DNA of 64,000 bases from CAZJHX01 sp964545715 (GCA_964545715.1 CAZJHX010000005.1:79760-143759); one strand, 5' to 3'; positions 48,394 to 59,225 are shown, numbered from the stretch's first letter. Program-made: numbers and translations. Notes: generated by a model from the letters alone, not told the origin.

Positions 48394-51108
48394 ATGCTGA
48401 CTCGCGTACCCGTTTTGCTGATCGTGTTGGCGTTGTGCGCCTGCACGCAGCGCGGGGCCGAGGACGTGTACGGCGGATGCCCCGCCCGCACCGCTGCCGT
48501 CCCAGGACCCGGGGGCGACCGCGCCAGCGACGCGATCTACAGCGATAAGAACGTCGTCGACGCCAACGTCGGCATCACCCAGGCCGACTGGACCGCGCTG
48601 ATGGCTGTGCGCAGCAAGTGCGGCGGCCTGCACCGGTGCGAGGACGTGGATCCCGGCGTCATCGAGCCGTGTTGCAAAGAGAAGGAGCGCGAGGTCTACG
48701 TCCCGGTCACCTTCACCTTCGACAACGACGTCAACACCCTCCAGGAGGCCGAGCTGCGCCTCAAGGGCAACCCCCGCGACTGGAAGCCCGACAAGAAGCC
48801 GCAGTTCATCATCCGCTTCAGCGTGCAGCACAAGTCTCCGCCCGGCTTCCGTGGCGTGCATCGCCTGAACCTGGAGGCCAACCCGGCCGACCGCACCCTG
48901 ATTCGCAACAACGTGGCTATGCTTCTGATGCGCGAGTCCGGCATTGTCGCGCCCCGCACAAATCATCTGCGGCTCAGCATCAACGGGCAGCTGTTCGGCG
49001 TGTACGAGAACATCGAGTCCGTCGACTCCGAGTTCATCAAGCACCACTTCGGCGACCCCAACGGCAACCTCTACAAGCACGGCTTCACGGAGAACCTGAA
49101 GTCAGCGCTGCCCGAGCCGGACATCACCGATCTGGACGACCTGGAGGACATCTTCGAGCGCAGCGACGAGTTCCTGTTCGAGGGCCTGGACTGCCTGGCG
49201 GACGTCAACGGCTGGCTGCGGCTCCTGGCGGCGGAGGCGGTGCTGCCCGCCACCGACAACTTCTGGTCGTCGGGCTCCAACTTCTACTTCTACAGCCGCC
49301 CCGCCGGCGGCTTCTCGGTCATCCCGTGGGACCTGGACGACGTGATCTACTCCAGCGCCGAGTGGGACACCGACCTCTTCACGCTCAAGAACCGCCGCCA
49401 CGACCCCAACGATCGCCCCGAGGCCAGCCGCTACTGGCGAACCATGCAAAACAACCTGACGTGGCGTAATCGCTTCCTGCAATACGTCACCGACATTCTC
49501 GACGGCTCATACGCGCAGCTGGACGCCCGCATCGACACGGTGTGCTGCAACATGCGCCAGCACATCGTCGCCGCCGGCGCCTCCAAGCACCCCTTCCGCG
49601 AGCAGAGCTCCATCATCGACCTGTGGAGGTTTGAGGACGCCTGCGCCGAGCTCATCGCCCGCGTGCGCTGCCGGCGCTCTTTCCTCAACGCCACGCTGAA
49701 GTTCGGCGACGCCGAGGACCTGACGTGCGCGACAGACAACGACCAGATACCGGCCAGCGCGCGCCTCAGCTGCGCGGACGAGCCCGTCGCGATCGACGGC
49801 GATGCGGTCCTGGGCGACTTCGTGATCAACGAGCTGTCCGCGTCGACCGGGCGCATCGAGATCGTCAATCGCGGCAACAAAGCGGCGTCGCTGACCGGCT
49901 GGACGCTGACCAAGCTGCCGCCGGACGGCACACCCCGCACCGGGGAGCTGCTGCAGGCGGGCATTCTTCAGCCGGGCGAGCGCGTCTGCCTGACCGAGCT
50001 GGAGCACGGCGTCAGCCTTCCCGGGACCGGCACCGTGCATCTGGTCACCCCGGCCGGCGACGCCCACGACACCGTGAGCTGGTGCGACGGCGCGGCCGAG
50101 CCGTCCTGGTGCCGCTTTCCGGACGGCACGGGCGACTTCCAGGTCTGCCCTGAGGCGACCTTTTGCGACGCCAACGTCGGCGTCTCCAATGACGCTCGCG
50201 TACTGCCGACGTACGAGCTGTTAGTCGTCGACGCGGACAACCCGCTGTACCAGTTTGAGCCCGAGCACCTGGCGTTTGCCTCTGACGGGCGGCTGTGGGC
50301 TGCCGAGCCCGACCAGAACCGGGTGCACGTGTGGGATTTGGGGGATACGCGGTTCACCGTGCCCGTCGCTGAGCCGCAGGCTGTCGCGGCGGACGCCAAC
50401 GGCCTGATGTATGTCGTGGACGGCGCTCACCAGCACGTGAAAGTGTTCTCAGCCGCCGCCTGCACCGCCGCCGACTGCGCGCCTGTCGCCGAGCTGACCT
50501 GCGACTCGCCCGACTGGGACGATCCACGCGGGCTGGCCGTTACCAGCGCCGGCCAGCTGTTTGTCGCCCAGCACGATACCGGCCGCATCTTCCGGATCGC
50601 GGGCGGCGCATGCACGGCGGTCGGAGACGCGGACACGGCGACCTTCGTGGACGCAGAGACGCTGACCCTGGACGAGGGCCGCGGGCTGCTGTTCGTGGGC
50701 ACTCGGGTCCCGCCGCGCGTGGATGTATTCGACTTGAACGGGGCCTCGATACTGGGCGCGGTCGGCGAGCTTCAGTCGGGTGCCTCGCCGGAGCCGGGCC
50801 GCTTCGCGTCGCGTTTGTCGGACGTCGGCGTGGACGCCGCAGCGGGCATCCTGTTCCTGAACGACGAGAAGAATGACCGCGTGATGCTGCACGACCTGAA
50901 GCAGCCGGGGGCCCTGGTGTCCGCGGACAGCGACTTCGCTTTTTTGGCGGCCTTTGGCCGTGGCGCCGGAAGCTGCGCCACGCTGGATAGTCCTCGTGGC
51001 GTGGCTGTGTCCCGCGACGGCGCCTGGGTGGCGGTTGCCGACGAGGGCAACGAGCGCGTGCTGGTCTTTGCGACCGGCGAGGTCTACCAGGCGACGGGAG
51101 TTCAGTAA
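48394..51108 (+). CDS. CotH - LTD - beta-propeller fusion lipoprotein
   Basis: A 904-residue lipoprotein (lipobox LALCAC). Residues about 40-450 are a CotH kinase-like domain: AELRLKGNPRDWKPDKKPQF, VHRLNLEANPA, GVYENIESVDSEF, NLYKHG, ATDNFWSSGSNFYFYS and VIPWDLDDVIY. Residues about 470-590 are an LTD domain (FVINELSASTGRIEIVNRG, CRFPDGTGDFQVC). The C-terminal 300 residues form an NHL-like propeller (LAVTSAGQLFVAQHDTGRI, VAVSRDGAWVAVADEGNERV). ATG 48394 is preferred; an in-frame ATG at 48364 would extend the basic N-terminus into the desaturase gene. The stop overlaps the next ATG (TAATG). Confidence 0.87.
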   Translation: MLTRVPVLLIVLALCACTQRGAEDVYGGCPARTAAVPGPGGDRASDAIYSDKNVVDANVGITQADWTALMAVRSKCGGLHRCEDVDPGVIEPCCKEKEREVYVPVTFTFDNDVNTLQEAELRLKGNPRDWKPDKKPQFIIRFSVQHKSPPGFRGVHRLNLEANPADRTLIRNNVAMLLMRESGIVAPRTNHLRLSINGQLFGVYENIESVDSEFIKHHFGDPNGNLYKHGFTENLKSALPEPDITDLDDLEDIFERSDEFLFEGLDCLADVNGWLRLLAAEAVLPATDNFWSSGSNFYFYSRPAGGFSVIPWDLDDVIYSSAEWDTDLFTLKNRRHDPNDRPEASRYWRTMQNNLTWRNRFLQYVTDILDGSYAQLDARIDTVCCNMRQHIVAAGASKHPFREQSSIIDLWRFEDACAELIARVRCRRSFLNATLKFGDAEDLTCATDNDQIPASARLSCADEPVAIDGDAVLGDFVINELSASTGRIEIVNRGNKAASLTGWTLTKLPPDGTPRTGELLQAGILQPGERVCLTELEHGVSLPGTGTVHLVTPAGDAHDTVSWCDGAAEPSWCRFPDGTGDFQVCPEATFCDANVGVSNDARVLPTYELLVVDADNPLYQFEPEHLAFASDGRLWAAEPDQNRVHVWDLGDTRFTVPVAEPQAVAADANGLMYVVDGAHQHVKVFSAAACTAADCAPVAELTCDSPDWDDPRGLAVTSAGQLFVAQHDTGRIFRIAGGACTAVGDADTATFVDAETLTLDEGRGLLFVGTRVPPRVDVFDLNGASILGAVGELQSGASPEPGRFASRLSDVGVDAAAGILFLNDEKNDRVMLHDLKQPGALVSADSDFAFLAAFGRGAGSCATLDSPRGVAVSRDGAWVAVADEGNERVLVFATGEVYQATGVQ

Positions 51109-52553
51109 TGCGCCGGCTTTTGGCAGGCCTCGGCCTGATCGCGCTCGGGTGCGTCTCCGACGGGCCGGAGGATTTGCCTCCGGGCGGCGTCCTGGAGGGC
51201 AGCCCGGTCGTTATCAACGAGGTCTCCGCGTCAGGTGACGACGAGCTGGAGCTGTACAACCGATCGGGCGCCGCTGTGGACATCAGCGGCTGGTACATCA
51301 CCGACGACGCGAAATCCGTCAGTGACGCCTATGTCTTTCCGGCGGGCACCTCGCTGGCTTCGGGCGCGTTTCTGGCGCTGACTCGCGGACAGCATCACCA
51401 GTTCGGCTTCGGCAAGGACGACGCGGCTTACCTGTTCGACCCCGAGGGGCGCCAGGCCGACGTGGCGGACTGGGGCTCGGACGGCGCGGCTGTCGCGTGG
51501 TGCCGGGTGCCGGATGGGTCGGGGGAGTTTCGCACGTGCCTGCAGCAGAGCTTCGGCGCCTCAAACCCGGCGGAGGTCGAGGGGCAGTCCGGTGTAGTCG
51601 AGCCCAACTGGATTGGCGAGGCCCCGGACATCGCGGGTTTGGAGCCGGACGATCTGGGCTGGGACGCCAAGGGCAACCTGTGGGTCGGTGACAAGACAAA
51701 GCTGCGCGTGGTCATCTTTGATGCGGATGGCAAGCACCTGGGCGAGGTGGGCGGCGCGGGCTCCGGGCTGGGCGAGTTTTTTGACGATGGCGGCTCCAAT
51801 GTCGGGCCGCACGCCATCCGGGCGACCCCGGACAACGTCGTGTACGTCACCGACCGCGGCGGCCAGCGCCTGAACATCTACGACGGCGACACGTTTACGG
51901 CGACGGGCGTGGTGGCGACGCCGGATTTTCGCGATCCGAAGGGGTTGGAGATCGGCACGGACGGGACGATCTACGTGTCCGATCAGTCCACGGACCGGGT
52001 CTACGTTTTCGACAAGGACGGCACGCAGACCGCGACCTGGGAGCCGCCGGCGCTGACGGTGATCGACATCGACGGCGCACCCTGCCAGGTGCCGTGCGCG
52101 GCGGAGACGCTTGCGTTGGACGAGGCGCACGACCGGATGTTTGTGACGTCGGCCAACGCCGGGCGCATCGAGGTGTACCAGCTGTCGACCGGGCAGCACC
52201 TCGACCAGCACGTTTTGGAACCGCAGGCCGGCAATCAGATCCAGGACGGGCGGGTGCGCGATGAGGTCGAAGGCCTCGCCATTGACGTCGCGCGCGATCT
52301 GCTCTTTGCGGTGGACGAGCACAACGGACGTATTTTGGTGCATGATCTGAGCTCGCCGGATTTGACCAACCCTGATGCGGACTTCGCCTTTATCGGCGCG
52401 TTCGGCAAACAGGGAGACGCGCCTGGCGAGCTGAGTGGGACAGATGGGCTCCACGTCGATCCGACGGGTCAGCTGTTGGCGGTGGCTGACCAGGAGAACG
52501 AGCGAGTTCAGGTGTTTGCGATCGCGGCGATCACCGCTGCGATTGGGGAGTAG
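51108..52553 (+). CDS. LTD - NHL beta-propeller lipoprotein
   Basis: A 481-residue lipoprotein (lipobox IALGC) built like the C-terminal half of the preceding protein. It has an LTD domain (VVINEVSASGDDELELYNRS, SGWYITDDAKSVSDAYVF, CRVPDGSGEFRTC) and then a six-blade NHL-type propeller (NLWVGDKTKLRVVIFDADGK, VVYVTDRGGQRLNIYDGD, GTIYVSDQSTDRVYVFDKDG). It is translationally coupled to the CotH fusion (TAATG) and followed 3 nt later by the giant Cys-rich gene. It is probably an extracellular binding platform and a partial paralogue of the upstream protein. Confidence 0.85.
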   Translation: MRRLLAGLGLIALGCVSDGPEDLPPGGVLEGSPVVINEVSASGDDELELYNRSGAAVDISGWYITDDAKSVSDAYVFPAGTSLASGAFLALTRGQHHQFGFGKDDAAYLFDPEGRQADVADWGSDGAAVAWCRVPDGSGEFRTCLQQSFGASNPAEVEGQSGVVEPNWIGEAPDIAGLEPDDLGWDAKGNLWVGDKTKLRVVIFDADGKHLGEVGGAGSGLGEFFDDGGSNVGPHAIRATPDNVVYVTDRGGQRLNIYDGDTFTATGVVATPDFRDPKGLEIGTDGTIYVSDQSTDRVYVFDKDGTQTATWEPPALTVIDIDGAPCQVPCAAETLALDEAHDRMFVTSANAGRIEVYQLSTGQHLDQHVLEPQAGNQIQDGRVRDEVEGLAIDVARDLLFAVDEHNGRILVHDLSSPDLTNPDADFAFIGAFGKQGDAPGELSGTDGLHVDPTGQLLAVADQENERVQVFAIAAITAAIGE

Positions 52554-52556
52554 AGG

Positions 52557-55500
52557 ATGCGCAAGGCTATTTATGTTGCGGGGCTGCTGTTGGCGGTCGG
52601 GTGCGTGGACGAGATCGACGGCGTTGTCGAAGAAGGCGAAACCGACGACGTCATCGTGATCGATGTCGAGCCCAACCTGCACTGCGACAACACCAACGAG
52701 TGCTTGGAGGAGGGGCTGTGTACGCAGAAGAACCTCACCTGCATCGCGGGCAGCAACGACGACTGCAAGGACTCGCAGGTCTGCGCGACCGAGGGCCTGT
52801 GCACCGCCGAAAACGACGTCTGCATCGCCGGCAAGACCAAGGACTGCCTGGACTCTGAGGTCTGTGAGGACGAGCTGAAGTGCATCGCCCAGGACGGCGT
52901 GTGCGTGTCGGCAAACGGCTGCAACGACTCGGACGCCTGCGCGGTCGAGGGCAAGTGCTACCTGGTGGCGGGCGTCTGCGTGGCGCAGGATCCGGCGGAC
53001 TGCAAGACGTCCAAGAACTGCGCGGTGTTTGGCGAGTGCACGTTGGATGGCGAGCAGTGCGTCGTGGGCGGCAGCAACGACTGCAAAGCGGCCGAGGTGT
53101 GCGTGCTCAAGGGTCAGTGCGACGCGGTGGACGGGGTCTGCGAGGCGCTGTCCGAGGAGCAGTGCAAGGGCTCGGTCGCGTGCGCCAAGGCGGGGCTGTG
53201 TGGCTTTGACTCCGGCCTGTGCATCGCGGCGTCGGACGACGACTGCGACCCGTCCGAGGGCTGCAAAGAGCATGGCGCATGTACAGCGGCGGGCGGCGTG
53301 TGCGTCGTCGGATCCAACGAGGACTGCGAGGGCTCGACGGACTGCACCGTGCTGGGTCTGTGCGGTGCGGTGGACGGCAAGTGCGAGGTCGTGCCGGACT
53401 GCTCGATTTTGCCCGGGTGCGCCGAAAAGGGTGACTGCACGGCGGTCAACGGCAAGTGCGGACCGGGCTCGGACGCGGACTGCATGGCGTCGGACGCGTG
53501 CGCTAAGAAAGGCGCATGTACGGCGCAGGCCGGGGCGTGTGTCGCCGGGTCGGACGAGGACTGCCAGTCGTCTGCGAAGTGTCTCAACAGCGGCGAGTGC
53601 AGCGAGGTCAACGGGGCGTGCGTGGTGCTCTCGGACGCGGACTGCGCGCTGAGCGCCGACTGCCTGCAGGACGGCAAGTGCACGGCGCTTGACGGGGTGT
53701 GCGTCGAGTTTGCCAACTGCTTCGGCACGCCGGCCTGCCTGTCGGACGGCAAGTGCGCGCTGGACGGCAACAACTGCGTGGCGGGCAGCGATGCGGACTG
53801 TGAGGCGTCCACCAACTGCGCTGACAAGGGCCGCTGTACCGCGGTCGACGGCAAGTGCACCGCTGCGGACGACGAGGACTGCCAGGGGTCGAATCGATGT
53901 CAGACCAAGGGTAAGTGCACCGCCCAGGCGGGCGAGTGCGTGGTCGCCAGCGACGCGGACTGCGCGGGCAGCGATGAGTGCCTGCTCTCGGGTAACTGCT
54001 CGGCGCTGAACGGGGAGTGCGTGGAGTTTGCGGTCTGTGAGGGGACGCCGCCATGCCTGAAGAAGGGCGAGTGCACGCTGTCCGGCAACGAGTGCATCGC
54101 GGGCAACGACGAGGACTGCGCCGGGGCCGAATACTGCCAGACCAAGGGCCTGTGCTCTGCGGTGGATGAGGTCTGCGTGGCCCAGTTCGACGAGGACTGC
54201 GCGTCCAGCGACAACTGCAAGAGCGACGGGGAGTGCTCCGCGGTCGACGGCGCCTGCGTGGTGGCGGACGACGCGGACTGCGCGGAGAGCACGGACTGCA
54301 CCCTCAGCGGCAAGTGCACCGCGCTGGAGGGCAAATGCGTGAAGACCGCGGTGTGCGTGGGCACGCCGGACTGCTTGCTGGACGGCGAGTGCACGCTTGA
54401 CGGGACCAAGTGCATCGCGGCGGACGACGCGGACTGCCAGGGCTCGGCCAACTGCCCCAAAAAGGGCCACTGTTCGGCGGTTGACGGCAAGTGCGTCGCC
54501 GATGACGCGCCGGATTGCGCGGGGTCCCTGAGCTGCCAGAAAGACGGCGAGTGCTCGGCGGTGGACGGCGAGTGCATCGCGGCCAACGATGCGGACTGCG
54601 CCGGGTCGCTGGGCTGCATCGACAGCGGCAACTGCACCGCCATCGACGGCAAGTGCATCGAGACCACGGACTGCGCGGCGTCGACCAAGTGCGCCGAGAA
54701 GGGGGAGTGCACCTTCTTGAACGGCAAGTGCATCGCGTTTGATGACGCGGACTGCGTGTCGTCGGACGCGTGCCAGATCAAGGGTCGCTGCTCCGCCGCG
54801 GGCGGCAAGTGCGTGGCGACCAACGACGCCGACTGCCTGCTCTCGCTCGGGTGCGCGCAGGACGGTGAGTGCTCGGTGTTTGCCGGGGAGTGCGTGGTCG
54901 GTGGGGACGCGGACTGTGCGTTGTCGCTGGACTGCATTCAGGACAAGAAGTGCACCGCGCTGGACGGCGAATGCGTCGAGGTGGCGGTGTGCGCGGGCAG
55001 CCCGGACTGCATCAAGAACGGGGAGTGCACGGTGCTGGCCGACAAGTGCATCGCGGGCGACGACGCCGACTGTCTGGGGTCCAGCGACTGCGCAGCCCAG
55101 GGGGAGTGCTCGGCGGTGGACGGCAAGTGCGTGGCCGGCTCGGACGCGGACTGTACCGGCGGGACGAGCTGTGTGCATCACGGGGAGTGCTCGGCGGTCG
55201 ACGGTGTGTGTGTGGTGGTGGACGACGCGGACTGCGCGGGCTCGCTGGACTGCGAGCTGGACGGCAAGTGCACGGCGCTGCAGGGCAAGTGCGTACTGGT
55301 TGCGGACTGCGCGGGTGGTGAGCAGTGTCTCAAGAACGGGCTGTGCACGGCGGACGGGGCGGACTGCATCGCGGCGGGCGACGCGGATTGCGCGCCCAGC
55401 TCGGACTGCCTGGAGCACGGCGAGTGCGACGCAGTTGCGGGCGTGTGCATCGTGGGCGACGCCGAGGATTGCTCCAACTCACAGAACTGCAAGACCGACG

Positions 55501-58500
55501 GCGAGTGCACCTTCGACAACGGGGTGTGCATTGTCGCGGACGACGAGGACTGCGCCGGGTCGCTGGACTGCCTGGACAACCAGAAATGCACGGCCCTGGA
55601 GGGCAAGTGCGTGGAGGTGCCCGACTGCGGCGCCACGGTGGACTGCTTGAAGCACGGCGAGTGCACGGTCGACGGCAGCAGCTGTATCGCAGGCAACGAC
55701 GCGGACTGCGCGCAGGCGCTGGACTGCCTGGAGAAAGGCGAGTGTACGGCGGTCGATGGCGCGTGCGCCGTGACCGGGGATGCGGACTGCACCGACTCGG
55801 AGGCGTGCAAGGCCGAGGGCGAGTGCACCGCGACGGACGGCGCTTGTGTGGTGGGCAGTGACGCGGACTGCGCCCAATCGCTGGACTGCACGGTGTCGGG
55901 CAAGTGCTTCGCCCTGGATGGGGCGTGCGTGAAGTTTACGACCTGCGCCGGCATCCCGGCGTGCCTGGAGGACGGCGAGTGCACGCTGGTCGAGGGCGAC
56001 TGCATCGCGGGCTCGGACGCGGACTGCGCGGGCTCGACGGCTTGTCTGCAGAGCGGCGACTGCACGGCCATCGACGGCAAATGTGTGGTAGCCGACGACG
56101 CGGACTGCGCGCTGTCCGCCAAGTGCCTGGAGCAGGGCAAGTGCACGTTCCACCAGGACGGCTGCATCGTGGCCAATGACGCGGACTGCGCCAAGAGCCT
56201 GAAGTGCACAGTGGAGAGCAAGTGCCTGCACTTCAACGGCGAGTGCGTGGAGGTGCTGGACTGCGCCGCGACCATCGCGTGCACGAAGAACGGCGAGTGC
56301 ACGTTTGACAACGGCGACTGTGTGGCGGCCAACGACGCGGACTGCGCCGGGTCGACGGACTGCGTCGGGGACGGCGAGTGCACGGCCATCGACGGCAAGT
56401 GCATCGTGGCCAGCGACGCCGACTGCGCCCAGTCAACCAAGTGCGCCGACAAGGGCCTGTGCTCGCAGGGACCGGGGGTCTGCATTGCGGCCTCGGACGC
56501 GGACTGCGCCGGCTCGGACGCGTGCGTGACGGGCGGTGAGTGCTCGGCGATCGACGGCGCGTGTGTGGCGGTGGCGGACTGCGCGGCGGCTGCGGACTGC
56601 GCCAAGAACGGCGAGTGCTCGCTGGTGGACGGCAACTGTATCGCGGCCAACGACGCGGACTGCGTGCCCAGCACGGACTGCCTGGCCAAGGGCGAGTGCA
56701 CGGCGGTCGGCGGCAAGTGCGTGGTCGGCGACTCCCTGGACTGCCAGAGCAGCTCGGGCTGCAAGCTGGACGCGGAGTGCACGGCGCAGGACGGCGTGTG
56801 CATCATCTTCAGCGACGCGGACTGTCAGCAGTCCGACCAGTGCGTGGTGAAGAACAAGTGCTTTGCGGGCAAGGACGAGTGCTTGGAGATCATCGACTGT
56901 GCGGCGTCCGCGGGCTGCCTCAAGAACGGCGAGTGCACGCTGGTCGACGGCAGCTGTGTGGCGGCCGGCGATGCGGACTGCGCGGCCAGCACGGACTGTG
57001 GCCAGAACGGCGAGTGCACCGCGGTCAACGGTACCTGCGCGGTGGTTACGGACGCGGACTGCGCGCTGTCCAAGAAGTGCCTTGAGGACGGCAAGTGCGA
57101 GGCGTTCTTCGGCGCTTGCATCGTCACGAGCTTCTGCCCGGACGGGCCCGAGTGTCTCAGCGACGGGCATTGCTCGCTGCTGGGCGAGGACTGCATCGCG
57201 GGTGAGGACGCCGACTGCCTGCCCTCCACGGCGTGCAAGGAGAAGGGCAAGTGCAAGGCAGCCAACGGCAAGTGCATCGTGGGCGGGGACGCGGATTGCG
57301 CTGACTCCGACGGCTGCCACAACGACGGGGAGTGCACGGCCGCGGGCGGGATCTGCTCGGTGGTGACCGACGCGGACTGCGCGCAAGCACTCAAGTGCAC
57401 AGATGAGGGCAAGTGTGTGGCTTTCCAGGGTGAGTGCGTGACGACGACGGACTGCTCGCTGACGGCCGATTGCGCCAAGAACGGTGAGTGCACCTTCCAA
57501 AACGGCAAGTGCATCGCGCTGGACGACACGGACTGCGCCGGGTCTACCGACTGCGCGACCAAGGGTGAGTGCTCGGAGCTGGACGGCGGGTGCGTCGTCG
57601 GTGACGGAGCGGACTGCGCCGGCTCGAGCGGCTGCACCCAGGACGGCGAGTGCTCGGCGGTCGGCGGCGCTTGCATCGTTGCCCAGGACTCGGACTGTGC
57701 TCAGTCGGCCAAGTGCCTGCAGGACGGCAAGTGCGTGGCGTTTGAGGGCGCGTGTATTGCGGCGACGGTTTGCGGGCCGACGCTGGGCTGCCTGGACAAG
57801 GGCGAGTGCACGTTCTTGGATGGTGAGTGTGTGGTGGGCGGCAACGCGGACTGCCAGCAGAGCACGGACTGCCTGACCAGCGGCAAATGCACCGCGGTGG
57901 CGGGCGCTTGCGAGGTCACCGAGGACGCCGACTGTGCTCAGTCGACGGATTGCACGGCGGACGGCAAGTGCACGGCGTTCCAGGGCGACTGTGTCGAGAC
58001 GACCGATTGCGCGGCCTCGCCCGCGTGCGCGAAGAAAGGCGAGTGCACCTTTGACAACGGCAAGTGCATCGCGGGCAGTGACGCGGACTGTGCGGGCTCT
58101 GCCGACTGCGCCAAGTCCGGTGAGTGTTCGGCTGTCGGAGGCGTGTGCGTGATCGCTGACAGCGCGGACTGCGCGGCGTCGGCCAACTGCGCGTCGGACG
58201 GCGAGTGCACGGCCTTGGATGGTGCGTGCGTGGTGGCCTCCGACGAGGACTGCGCCGGCTCCGCCAAGTGCCTGGAGGATGGCAAGTGTGAGGCGTTCTC
58301 CGGCAGCTGCATCGTGACGAGCTCCTGCCCGGATGGTCCCAAGTGCGCCAGCGAGGGCCTGTGTTCGCTGCAGGGCGAGGACTGCATCGCCGGTGAGGAC
58401 GCGGACTGCGCGCCGTCGACGGTGTGCCAGGTCAAGGGCCGGTGCACGGCCGCGGGCGGGGAGTGTACGGTGGGCGGCGATGCCGACTGCGAGCAGAGCA

Positions 58501-59225
58501 CCGACTGCTTGAGCAACGGCGAGTGCAGCGCGGTGGGTGGCGTGTGTGTGGTGGTGGATGACGCGGACTGCGCGCTGTCGACGGACTGCACGGCGGACGG
58601 CAAGTGCACCGCCTTCCAGGGCGACTGCATCGTGACGACCAACTGCGCGGTGACCAGCGGGTGCGTCGAGAAGGGCGAGTGCACGTTCGACAACGGCGAC
58701 TGCATCGCAGCCGACAACGCGGACTGCTCGGGCTCCACGGACTGCGCCAAGAGCGGGCAGTGTACGGCGCAGAACGGGGTGTGCGTGGTGGGCAGCAGTC
58801 TGGACTGCGCGACCTCCTCCAACTGCGCGGCGGACGGCGAGTGCAGCCAGGCCGGTGATGTGTGCGCCGTGGTCTCGGACGCGGACTGCGTCGCGTCGGA
58901 CAAGTGCACGGTGGACGGCAAGTGCACGGCGTTCAACGGCGAGTGTGTGGCCACGACCACGTGCGCCGCCACGACGGACTGCACCAAGAACGGCGAGTGC
59001 ACGTTTGAGAACGGCAAGTGCATCGCGGCGGACGACGCCGACTGCGCGGGCAGCACGGATTGCGTCGACAAGGGCCAATGCACGGCGGATCAGGGCAAGT
59101 GCATCGTGAGCTCGGACGCGGACTGCGCCGGCTCCGCGAATTGCGCGGCGGACGGTGAGTGCAGCCTGGTGGGCGGCGAGTGCGTCGTGGCCGGCGACGC
59201 GGACTGCGCCCTGTCCGACAATTGA
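52557..59225 (+). CDS. Giant Cys-rich tandem-repeat lipoprotein (to the in-frame UGA)
   Basis: A 2222-residue lipoprotein (lipobox AVGC) made almost wholly of units with the spacing C-x5-C-x5-C-x6-C, e.g. DADCAGSTDC then xxxGECTAxDGKC. Four units (one of about 25 and three of about 27 residues) form a superrepeat of about 106 residues. Each unit usually has a conserved Ser two positions after D-C-x and acidic residues before it. Cys makes up about 15 percent. The reading frame stops at TGA 59223-59225, at the place of the second Cys of a unit, and then continues in frame. It lies 3 nt after the LTD-propeller gene; a CotH fusion gene is two upstream. It may be a rigid disulfide-linked surface fibre and possible CotH substrate. 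Confidence 0.88.
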   Translation: MRKAIYVAGLLLAVGCVDEIDGVVEEGETDDVIVIDVEPNLHCDNTNECLEEGLCTQKNLTCIAGSNDDCKDSQVCATEGLCTAENDVCIAGKTKDCLDSEVCEDELKCIAQDGVCVSANGCNDSDACAVEGKCYLVAGVCVAQDPADCKTSKNCAVFGECTLDGEQCVVGGSNDCKAAEVCVLKGQCDAVDGVCEALSEEQCKGSVACAKAGLCGFDSGLCIAASDDDCDPSEGCKEHGACTAAGGVCVVGSNEDCEGSTDCTVLGLCGAVDGKCEVVPDCSILPGCAEKGDCTAVNGKCGPGSDADCMASDACAKKGACTAQAGACVAGSDEDCQSSAKCLNSGECSEVNGACVVLSDADCALSADCLQDGKCTALDGVCVEFANCFGTPACLSDGKCALDGNNCVAGSDADCEASTNCADKGRCTAVDGKCTAADDEDCQGSNRCQTKGKCTAQAGECVVASDADCAGSDECLLSGNCSALNGECVEFAVCEGTPPCLKKGECTLSGNECIAGNDEDCAGAEYCQTKGLCSAVDEVCVAQFDEDCASSDNCKSDGECSAVDGACVVADDADCAESTDCTLSGKCTALEGKCVKTAVCVGTPDCLLDGECTLDGTKCIAADDADCQGSANCPKKGHCSAVDGKCVADDAPDCAGSLSCQKDGECSAVDGECIAANDADCAGSLGCIDSGNCTAIDGKCIETTDCAASTKCAEKGECTFLNGKCIAFDDADCVSSDACQIKGRCSAAGGKCVATNDADCLLSLGCAQDGECSVFAGECVVGGDADCALSLDCIQDKKCTALDGECVEVAVCAGSPDCIKNGECTVLADKCIAGDDADCLGSSDCAAQGECSAVDGKCVAGSDADCTGGTSCVHHGECSAVDGVCVVVDDADCAGSLDCELDGKCTALQGKCVLVADCAGGEQCLKNGLCTADGADCIAAGDADCAPSSDCLEHGECDAVAGVCIVGDAEDCSNSQNCKTDGECTFDNGVCIVADDEDCAGSLDCLDNQKCTALEGKCVEVPDCGATVDCLKHGECTVDGSSCIAGNDADCAQALDCLEKGECTAVDGACAVTGDADCTDSEACKAEGECTATDGACVVGSDADCAQSLDCTVSGKCFALDGACVKFTTCAGIPACLEDGECTLVEGDCIAGSDADCAGSTACLQSGDCTAIDGKCVVADDADCALSAKCLEQGKCTFHQDGCIVANDADCAKSLKCTVESKCLHFNGECVEVLDCAATIACTKNGECTFDNGDCVAANDADCAGSTDCVGDGECTAIDGKCIVASDADCAQSTKCADKGLCSQGPGVCIAASDADCAGSDACVTGGECSAIDGACVAVADCAAAADCAKNGECSLVDGNCIAANDADCVPSTDCLAKGECTAVGGKCVVGDSLDCQSSSGCKLDAECTAQDGVCIIFSDADCQQSDQCVVKNKCFAGKDECLEIIDCAASAGCLKNGECTLVDGSCVAAGDADCAASTDCGQNGECTAVNGTCAVVTDADCALSKKCLEDGKCEAFFGACIVTSFCPDGPECLSDGHCSLLGEDCIAGEDADCLPSTACKEKGKCKAANGKCIVGGDADCADSDGCHNDGECTAAGGICSVVTDADCAQALKCTDEGKCVAFQGECVTTTDCSLTADCAKNGECTFQNGKCIALDDTDCAGSTDCATKGECSELDGGCVVGDGADCAGSSGCTQDGECSAVGGACIVAQDSDCAQSAKCLQDGKCVAFEGACIAATVCGPTLGCLDKGECTFLDGECVVGGNADCQQSTDCLTSGKCTAVAGACEVTEDADCAQSTDCTADGKCTAFQGDCVETTDCAASPACAKKGECTFDNGKCIAGSDADCAGSADCAKSGECSAVGGVCVIADSADCAASANCASDGECTALDGACVVASDEDCAGSAKCLEDGKCEAFSGSCIVTSSCPDGPKCASEGLCSLQGEDCIAGEDADCAPSTVCQVKGRCTAAGGECTVGGDADCEQSTDCLSNGECSAVGGVCVVVDDADCALSTDCTADGKCTAFQGDCIVTTNCAVTSGCVEKGECTFDNGDCIAADNADCSGSTDCAKSGQCTAQNGVCVVGSSLDCATSSNCAADGECSQAGDVCAVVSDADCVASDKCTVDGKCTAFNGECVATTTCAATTDCTKNGECTFENGKCIAADDADCAGSTDCVDKGQCTADQGKCIVSSDADCAGSANCAADGECSLVGGECVVAGDADCALSDN

